This document shows, piece by piece, positions 52,956 through 60,000 of a stretch of 60,000 nucleotides of DNA. The notes beneath the pieces are model-generated. The model made no database searches. It was given only the letters and a program-made list of their open reading frames with translations, and had not been told where the DNA came from. The stretch is taken from contig JAQGDQ010000024.1 in NCBI GenBank assembly GCA_030141605.1, positions 205,501 to 265,500 of the forward strand, given 5' to 3'. Source of the DNA: Tubiluchus corallicola (lineage: Eukaryota > Priapulida > Priapulimorpha > Priapulimorphida > Tubiluchidae). The first letter of the stretch is position 1. Every line of letters starts with the position of its first letter. Both the position numbers and the translations under genes were made by a program.

Positions 52956-54188
52956 ATGACCATGGATCTAGTGATATTGCTGGTGTGCTTGCTAGGAGTG
53001 ACCTCTTCAGTGCAAATTAATTGTCCAAACAGATGTATGTGTCTACCTGAGAATACTGTTGTCTGTAGCAAAATGGACTTAACGGGTATTCCACCAAATA
53101 TTCCAGAGGACACAGAACATTTAGATCTGAGTGACAACCTCATCCAAAGAATACAAACGCAACAGTTTAGCCACATGAAGAAATTGAAGCGGGTTGTTCT
53201 GAACAGAAATCGCGTGTTTGTTATTCAGCCATTTGCATTTGAAGGTCTTCCAAGTCTGAAGAGCATTGAGATAATGGAGAATCCTATAAATCGATTGAAA
53301 AGTCACTCATTCAGCGGTCTCAGTGGCATGGAATCCATTGACTTGAGTTATAATAAAATTGAGACCATTGAGGCAGACGTATTCGCAGGGTCTTCAAATA
53401 TTCGGCGTATCAGCTTTAATTATAATCCGTTGAAGACCGTCAAATCCCATGCCTTTCGAAATCTGACAGAAGTAAGAGAATTGTTCTTTGTTTTGTACGA
53501 TGGTGATCTCACAACCATAGAGCCAGATGCATTTGATGGACTCTCTAATGTGGGTACACTAACAATCATGAACCCGTCTCTAAAAAAACTTGGCAAATAT
53601 ACATTTCGCGGTTTAAGGAATGTCCATACGCTAAATATTGCTGCAAACGGCATTGCAACTATTGAATCACAAGCTTTTGATGGAACTGAAGTCATCAAGA
53701 AAGTTAATCTTAACGAAATTGGTATAAAGGTCATCAAGCCATTTGCTTTTTATGGAATGAAAGACATCGGCACATTGAATCTAGCAGATAATCCCATCAC
53801 TGATCTTCTACCTGGATCTTTATACGGCCTTGCTGGAAATGTTGGTCATCTAGATTTTGGCAATAGTAGGTTCACCTGTGATTGTAACCTTTATTGGCTA
53901 ACTGGTTATGACGAGGAAGAACTCTCTCGTAAGCACGTCCGCACAATAACTTGTGGTGCTCCGGCATCTTACAACGGAACATCAGTTACTGATGTCAATT
54001 TTAGTGAACAACATTGTGCTCCAGTGGTGGTTCCGTCTGAGCCAGAACCAGATGAAGAACGACGACAGAATCAGCTGGAAAATGAAAAACGCTCGTCGCC
54101 AGATGGCAGTGATTCATTGAAAGCTGCATTGTCTATCTTACTCTTGTGCACAACAAGTGCAATGTGGAGCACTTACTCGTGGTGTTAA
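52956..54188 (+). CDS. Secreted or membrane-anchored leucine-rich repeat protein, single coding exon
   Basis: 410 codons. Residues 1-20 (MTMDLVILLVCLLGVTSSVQ) are a signal peptide; the second Met at codon 3 could also start. An LRRNT cap follows, with CX3CXCX7C (C23, C27, C29, C37), then about ten 24-residue LRRs (for example MESIDLSYNKIETIEADVFA). An LRRCT cap begins FTCDCNLYWL, with later cysteines near 333 and 354. A charged stalk (PSEPEPDEERRQNQLENEKR) leads to a hydrophobic C-terminus (KAALSILLLCTTSAMW) that could be a GPI-attachment signal or a weak membrane anchor. Such proteins act outside the cell in adhesion, axon guidance or recognition; no specific family member is identified. All domains lie in one exon, and no other coding exon is needed. 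AATAAA at 54538-54543 is a plausible polyadenylation signal. The cap-repeats-cap-stalk-anchor layout resembles agnathan VLRs and other GPI-anchored LRR proteins, by architecture only. Confidence 0.85.
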   Translation: MTMDLVILLVCLLGVTSSVQINCPNRCMCLPENTVVCSKMDLTGIPPNIPEDTEHLDLSDNLIQRIQTQQFSHMKKLKRVVLNRNRVFVIQPFAFEGLPSLKSIEIMENPINRLKSHSFSGLSGMESIDLSYNKIETIEADVFAGSSNIRRISFNYNPLKTVKSHAFRNLTEVRELFFVLYDGDLTTIEPDAFDGLSNVGTLTIMNPSLKKLGKYTFRGLRNVHTLNIAANGIATIESQAFDGTEVIKKVNLNEIGIKVIKPFAFYGMKDIGTLNLADNPITDLLPGSLYGLAGNVGHLDFGNSRFTCDCNLYWLTGYDEEELSRKHVRTITCGAPASYNGTSVTDVNFSEQHCAPVVVPSEPEPDEERRQNQLENEKRSSPDGSDSLKAALSILLLCTTSAMWSTYSWC

Positions 54189-54537
54189 TTAAGTGCCATG
54201 TTGAGTGGGTGGTTAGAAAACCACGACTAATTATTCAAACGTATTACTATTATGCAGTCAAAGAGTGTATATTATAATGACGAAATATTTTTCCTCTTTG
54301 CTGCAAGCAAAAATTTTGCAATATTCTGTGAGGCAGCAATGAGTCAAATGGAGGCAGCAACTTGAATTTTAATAGGTAATCTTATCTTTCACACTGTGGA
54401 ATTGATGGAACACTAGTACTCGCAAGTAAAATTTGTTTAACTGGCCTTACGAACTATATGCACACTTTCTCTCTAGACGTAGTGTAATGTGTGAGGCGGT
54501 AGAAAATTAATCTCGGCACCACCTGGTATATATTTTC

Positions 54538-54543
54538 AATAAA
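54538..54543 (+). terminator. Candidate polyadenylation signal AATAAA for the LRR gene
   Basis: First AATAAA on plus about 350 nt after the stop codon at 54188. Confidence 0.4.
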
Positions 54544-54969
54544 AGCGTAGAATCAATCATGGACCCGAGAAATAATCTTTTGTAGACGTTGAAAAGCCTA
54601 CGGCGCTATTGGATTCTGTCGAAAGTGCTACTTGAACGTTTAAATAAACTAAAAGTAATAATTGGACATGTATATTGTTTGTGCAATGGGCTATGACCAC
54701 TTCCAGGGACGTGATAACTTCAACACCTGTTGCATTTAATTTAGCTATTGTGCTGATGGTGCGCCATCTTGTGTACGTTTGCGTAACTAATGCCGTTACT
54801 AGCTGTCAATTGTTATTTTTTATTTAACATTTTATTTAATACCGTTAACAATTACGAAAACCAAGACAATAACATAAACAAATACAAACACTAATTTACG
54901 TCAAGGAATGCAATTAGTTGTAATCAGTAAATAAGCATTGACTACACTGTGGCAATTTTGGTTGTTCAG

Positions 54970-55430
54970 TAAATCATTCGAATATATGTTTCAAAGGTAA
55001 CCAACTATCTTCAACTTTTTCTAGCATCCCAAGGTTGGCGCCTGCATATTTCTCCACCTTATACATATATTTAATACAGCTCACAGAATGATTAAAATTC
55101 AGTGTTTGTAATTTGCTTCGAGTACACCAAATATAATATTTTACTATTAAAATGGTCTTATTTAAACATATAAACTTTTTATACCGAAACTTTCCAAACA
55201 TTACAATAGATTTATCAATTTCTAGCACCCACCATTTTGTTTGAAATGTTCCCATATGAGTTTTACTTTATTACAAGCCCACAGAATATGTAATATGGTT
55301 TCTGTTTCCGAATTGCAAAAAATACACGTGTCAGAATCAACTTTATTGATTTTGAATAGAAAATCTTTTGTGCGTCGTAATCTGTGCAGAACACTAAACT
55401 GATAATTGCATATTTTAGGATTATAATTTC
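54970..55430 (-). mobile_element. LINE retrotransposon relic, zf-RVT and C-terminal region
   Basis: Reading minus from about 55425: FSVLHRLRRTKDFLFKIN, then DSDTCIFCNSETETILHILW, ACNKVKLIWEHFK. This is the CX2C...HX4C zinc-binding region (zf-RVT) that follows the RT domain. After a frame shift at about 55245 comes LNKTILIVKYYIWCTRSKLQ and then IKYMYKVEKYAG, the usual LINE C-terminal tail. It is degenerate and 5'-truncated. Confidence 0.72.
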
Positions 55431-57805
55431 AATAGTGTCAATTGTTATTAATTTTCAATTATTTCAAGTGTCAGGTAGAATAATCTTATAGCAATTTTAT
55501 TGCTATGAACTGATTTTAATACAAATTAAACTAGTCAGACATTTTGTAACGAGAGTATATCCTAAAATATATCTACTTTTCAAATCAATCTGAACATGTC
55601 AGTCTGTTAGGCAAATCTCTGTATTTCAGTTGATTTTTTAATTTGCAAACAACAGTAACAAATTATTTTACTTTAATGTTATCTTCATTACTCATAAGTG
55701 TGTATATACCTACAAGGGATTTTTTGTGTTTTTGCCAATGATCATGCCCAGCATCTATGTTTTTGAATTTGTAGTGCACTGTAATATGTAAAATAGGCCC
55801 TAATACTTAACGGTCTGTATAACTTAGTCATAATTATGTTAAATTAGGTTTTTCTCGTAGTGTTTTGATGTTCGTTGGCGTATTAATTATTAATTAAGAA
55901 AATGTGAAAGCTAACAAATCCGTAGCACTAAACTTGAACTTCATTTTAAGAATTTTTTTTCAAATTAACTTTGCATTATAAAGGTTAATAAGTCTGCAGC
56001 TTAATAGGCTTTAGGTGCAGACTTCTTTTTTAAGGGCTGATAAAATTTTGGCTTTTTGAATGAATTTAGTACATACACGTTAAAAGGGAAGCTTTATTTA
56101 ATGTTATTAATCCAAACCATGTGTATTGTGAAAATATCGTATTGCAGATTAATAGTTAGAGCAATACGATCAAGCCGTAGACACTGTCGTAGCGAACGGT
56201 AAAATAAAGTTGAATTAATACATTTTTCATTGTTTTGTATTGTGCCTAAATTAATAGCACATATGTGCTCGAAATAAATGATATTAGTAATGATAATAAT
56301 AAAATTAAGCCTAAGTAATAATAATTCTTTCTTTTTAGACATAAGAATTAGGTTTTATACGTTACCAGCAAATTATTAAATCGTGATTGTATAAGTGTTA
56401 ATTTGTTCTAAACCAATGCATTTTTGAGCTTTGTGTATGGTGCTGTAAAAACTTCATCTTTTAATAAAACAATTGGCAAAAGTAATGATATTTATGTTAA
56501 TGCTCATGAGTAATTAGTGTTTGGGCATTTACACATTTGCGTGAGCGATGCCGTGATCTCGTGAAGTCCTGAGGTCTTCATAGTAATTGACACTTCCGTT
56601 GCATGCCGCTTTCCAGTGCCCTGATCTCAACTAGAAACAAAAAATGGTAGAAGTTAAAACACTTTATACGAGAGATAAATAATCAAAAAGTTTTTTGCTT
56701 CACAAATTTGAATAAATCTAATGTATTTGAATGCGTTAAAGTAGTCTATACATTTTCTTCGTGAATAGGGAAATTTAGACTGTAGCTATAGCTCGGATTG
56801 TGAAGCATTAGCTAACTTGTTCCTTCTGCCAAATTTCAGCTCCCTAGCTACTCTACAAACCAAGCTATACCCATTTTTGGTTTTCACACTAGAATGGCAC
56901 TCAGGAGAGCGCAGACCACTGAGAAGTATAACTGTAGATATTTTACTAAAAGCTGTGCAGTCGTCTAGGCATCATAAGTCGTCACCAATTATTCTAACGT
57001 TATTTTTCTAACGATGCGCACTCTTGCTTTTGCAGTTTTTCTACAGCGCTCTGTTGTCACGTTGCATAGAAGCAAAAACGTCATTACATGAACGAGAACG
57101 AGAATAATTGTCAACAAAACGAAAAGTTCATGGCAAAACAGAGCTTTCTATAGGTTACTTCACAAACGTGTACACAAATCCGCAAGGAAAGTACACTTTT
57201 TACAGCAGGACGAACTGCTAGCTGATCTTTCTTCTTGCTGTTCACACTCAGTTAAAAGTGCTTTCACAAGCCATACGCTTTAAAATCGACAGTTATTAGA
57301 TTTGCCGATGAAGAATGAATTTTAGTACTTTGAAACCTTGCTGGGAGCGAGGAAGAAGTATGCTTTCTATTCACCATCAGCGAATAGCAGTGCTGAACAA
57401 CACTGGGAAACGCAAAAAAATTTGAATTTTTACTCCAGGTTTAGATTTCTAATTCGAATTGTAAAGTTCTACCAACAAATTTCAAATAAGAGAACATCAT
57501 TTCGAAGAACTTATTTTCTATAACAACGTTTTAAAATTACGCCTGCCTATATGCTGTTGTCTCCCATTGTTTATTTATTTTAAAATTGAATGTATGTCAA
57601 CGTTACGATTAGGCCTAACACTAATCGCATTAGCATATTTATATGATATTTTTGTGCATCATTAGTAGGCCTATCTCCATCACCACCACAATTACCATCA
57701 TACAAAATTTCATCTTATTTGCCCAGAGACGTCATTTTCTTTTTTGACACTATTGGGTGCTCAATTGAATGCATCTGTATTTGTTTGCTACTTACTTCAC
57801 CGGGA

Positions 57806-58137
57806 TTAGTCAACCATTTTCGACCCCGTCATGACCTCAGAATTCGTCCTGGAGAACCGACAGGTTAATCGACCGTCTCCAAGGGAAGTCTCCACATTGA
57901 ATATTGGATTGTCATCTTGAAAAACAGATGGAGAATGCCCGTCAGGATTAACAGCGTTTCACTTCGACCTTGCCATGGCGATTAACACAGGTCGTATACG
58001 TTGTCGTTACCCATCGACTTGTCTTCAGAGAATCCTATAGCGACCATTGTTTTAACTTCGGCTGATATGTCAAAAAGTACAGTATTCGTGGATTTCATCT
58101 GTGTGTACATAGACACGATCTGGCACGTATCCGGTCT
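57806..58137 (-). pseudogene. Broken DOMON domain directly downstream of the Reeler frame
   Basis: In the same minus-strand frame as the Reeler ORF, after its TGA (58140-58138), translation continues RPDTCQIVSMYTQMKS, then TNTVLFDISAEVKTMVAIGF and SEDKSMGNDNVYD. This is the DOMON core (xxVAIGFSxDxxMGxDDVY). One extra base near 57990 moves the match to the next frame (CVNRHGKVEVKR). A second shift near 57951-57956 moves it again, to NPDGHSPSVFQDDNPIF and SLGDGRLTCRFSRTN, up to a TAA at 57808-57806. A donor-like GAA|GTAAGT follows at 57795. Reeler followed by DOMON is the order in FRRS1-type ferric-chelate reductases and SDR2. Three lesions mean this DOMON is not translated as it stands. Confidence 0.7.
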
Positions 58138-58758
58138 TCAGTTTTTCTTACCCTTTCTGAAGCAGCCCTTTTCCACGCCGCACCCTACAAATGACAAAGG
58201 AATGTGAGGTAGAATTTCGCGAGTTGTAGTTGTTGTTTCTGGCTCAGAAGTTGTAGTAGTAGTTTGCTGCTGGCTCTTCTGTTGTATATCAACTGATGTT
58301 ATTTTCTGCCAGAATTCCGTTTTTGAACGGACGACCGTAGCATAGAAATTTACTGTTCCCACTCCTTGTGGTGGCGCCCTCCATATAAATGCTTGGTCAT
58401 TCTTGTCAATATTGCTCTGATGTGTGACAGCGCTGTCAATACCAGTGTCACACTGCCGGATTTGTGTATTGGATGGTAACTGCGACAAGAAAATTCCTAC
58501 AATTGTATTCCCGGAATCGTTTCTGGCTTCAAGCATAAAACGTTTGTACGTACCTGTTATGGTTTTACTTGCATCACCACCCGGATCATACTTGTCTGAC
58601 TGAACACTGAGTGAAAAGGGAGAAGGGCCTGTACTAGGAGAAACGCCATGTTGTGGTGACATGTCGTTGCACTGGAGTTGAGGAGCACTACCAGGGTAGC
58701 AAGATGTCAGCCCGAGTGTGGTGAATACCAGGAGGCAATAGACGTTAACATTACACAT
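58138..58758 (-). CDS. Reeler-domain secreted protein
   Basis: 206 codons. The start MCNVNVYCLLVFTTLGLTSC is a signal peptide; an in-frame TAG 18 nt upstream supports this Met. The Reeler domain spans about 30-155: CNDMSPQHG with the diagnostic P-x-H-G, then SDKYDPGGDASKTITG, YKRFMLEARND, GIFLSQLP, AVTHQS, FIWRAPPQGVGTVNFYATVV. A Thr/Gln-rich stretch follows (about 165-185), probably O-glycosylated, then VGCGVEKGCFRKGKKN and TGA. Reeler domains occur in reelin, F-spondin, insect defence proteins and FRRS1-type reductases. Here the next sequence in frame is a damaged DOMON domain, so the ancestor was probably an FRRS1-like protein. A donor-like G|GTAAG at 58151 could splice past the stop; otherwise the product is a short soluble Reeler protein. 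It may be functional or part of a pseudogene. Confidence 0.78.
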   Translation of the reverse strand: MCNVNVYCLLVFTTLGLTSCYPGSAPQLQCNDMSPQHGVSPSTGPSPFSLSVQSDKYDPGGDASKTITGTYKRFMLEARNDSGNTIVGIFLSQLPSNTQIRQCDTGIDSAVTHQSNIDKNDQAFIWRAPPQGVGTVNFYATVVRSKTEFWQKITSVDIQQKSQQQTTTTTSEPETTTTTREILPHIPLSFVGCGVEKGCFRKGKKN

Positions 58759-60000
58759 AGGCCCATTTACTTCAGGCTAATATATGTAGGCTATTCTCCA
58801 TTATGTGTAACTTTTTAAACTCATTTCACTCGATAGCATTTAAAACTGTAAAACACTGTAGGCCAGAAAGGAAGTCCTTTATAAACTTTAGTTTATACGC
58901 TTGAAATTTTTTTTAATCGGGCTTTCTATTAGATGTTGTGATTCATAAAAGCTAGAATGATAGAACATCCATTATAAATTCTTGTCGGTAATATTGTTAA
59001 TTGTTACACAAATAATAAGACAATATTCTAAAAACATTCCAAAATAGAAAACTAAACAATCTGCTGATCCCGAATGGGTACAAACGACACAAATTCCTGA
59101 TCTTACGATTTTGTTCCCAGAATCTCGCTTCTTAATAATAGTTGAGTTTACCGTTCCATTCGATATTTCAGAAAATATACAAAAAGCCAAAGATCGTGAA
59201 ACAAACCGATATGCCGCTTTAATATGAGATCTTGAAAAACAAAATTCTGAGGTGTTGTTTGGTCCATTTGAGATCAGCACTCGCGGTTTTATTTCTGAAG
59301 GCAATATGTCATTACAATTACAAATACTGTGTCAAGACTGAATTTTGTCATACGTATTTACAAACCCCTTCTAGTTTTAGCAGCATAAAGTGTGGTTTGT
59401 ACTCTACTAAACAAGGAGCAAACAGAACAACGACATTCTTAAATTTAGACGTGAAAGATTATTATTTAACTGAGAAAAGTGTTTGTTCCTAATCTTACTC
59501 AGTGCTTTTCCAAGAACATAATTTGGATAAGCTAACTTTTTTAAAGAAACACAAATACTGTCACTCATTTTTTGGAAGCACATGAGGTTTGACACTATCT
59601 TTGCACCATGTCAAAAGTCACAGGCAAAGTGTATCGTAAGCTCTTAAGCAATCGGACCAAACCTCATTTCCAACATAGAAGCCTGTTTGTTCACAAGCCT
59701 TTGTTAGATCTATACTATTAAAAATAACAATCATTTCTTAATTGATGTTATCCGTGACAATTACGACCATATTCTTTCCGTATCCAGGAGAACGTTGCTA
59801 TGGTTTTGCAGTATAAACATTTTTTTTGTTTCGCGAAAGAAATGGGTAATGCTTCGCCTGAAGCCAGCAAGTGACATTTCTGATTGGAATGGCCAGTAAG
59901 TACGATTCATTAAAACTATATTTGCAGTAGAGCACAGAGTAGTGAGCAAACATCTAGAAAAAGTGACGAAATTGGGTCGATTCGAGTAATCTGTGAAGTA
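58759..60000. other. Upstream flank of the Reeler gene, no confident feature
   Basis: AT-rich. Open frames at 58972-59304, 59232-59492 and 59761-59949 have no recognisable domain and overlap on opposite strands. No repeat or RNA gene seen. Confidence 0.35.

Larger units (their letters stand above)
54189..57805. other. Intergenic region between the LRR and Reeler genes
   Basis: Apart from the LINE relic, it is AT-rich with no recognisable coding sequence. Downstream exons of a Reeler-DOMON-cytochrome b561 gene would be expected here on minus, but I could not find any. Confidence 0.35.

Overview
The window looks like nuclear DNA of an invertebrate animal, probably marine. It is AT-rich, its genes are split by GT-AG introns, it carries long (GA)n, (TAG)n, (CA)n and ATC-type trinucleotide arrays, and it holds decayed LINE retrotransposons. 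The gene families are metazoan: HMGB, SAP30/SAP30L, doublecortin-like kinase, an extracellular LRR protein and a Reeler/DOMON protein. The phylum cannot be decided from sequence alone.

Left part (1-9.7 kb): the first coding exon of an HMGB gene (minus strand, 926-1078; the rest lies off the left edge) is head-to-head with a complete four-exon SAP30/SAP30L gene (plus strand, 2358-6961, 171 aa). About 1.3 kb lies between the two start codons. It contains an inverted pair of perfect CCAATCAG boxes that could serve both genes. SAP30L intron 1 holds two LINE relics in opposite orientations.

Middle left (9.7-24.7 kb): a complete doublecortin-like kinase gene is on the minus strand. Its seven coding exons, all with consistent splice phases, give 1082 aa: two DCX domains, a very long charged linker and a full catalytic kinase domain. 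Its introns carry a compound TAG/TTAGTG microsatellite of almost 0.9 kb, (GA)n tracts, a (CA)n array and a short TTAGGG-like tract. SAP30L and DCLK converge on a shared AT-rich 3' region.

Centre (24.7-52.9 kb): this stretch is gene-poor. I found no confident protein-coding gene in it. It contains microsatellites, a 304-bp foldback element with an (AT)n core, a 181-bp inverted-repeat element filled with palindromic units at about 21-bp spacing, a degenerate CCTAA-like stretch, a LINE relic, a TATA plus E-box promoter candidate near 44.25 kb and two unassigned candidate exons.

Right part (52.9-60 kb): an apparently single-exon secreted or membrane-anchored LRR protein (plus, 52956-54188) is followed by a LINE relic (minus) and a Reeler-domain protein (minus, 58138-58758). 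The Reeler reading frame continues past its stop codon into a DOMON-like domain broken by that stop and two frameshifts.

The chromatin genes HMGB and SAP30L could share regulation through their divergent promoter. HMGB next to SAP30 is also the arrangement of HMGB2 and SAP30 on human 4q34, and DCLK/DCX paralogues share chromosomes with HMGB paralogues in human, so the left 25 kb may preserve an ancient linkage. I see no obvious novel multi-gene system. The best leads are this microsynteny, the broken Reeler-DOMON gene, the DCLK exon and linker architecture, and the phased palindrome element.
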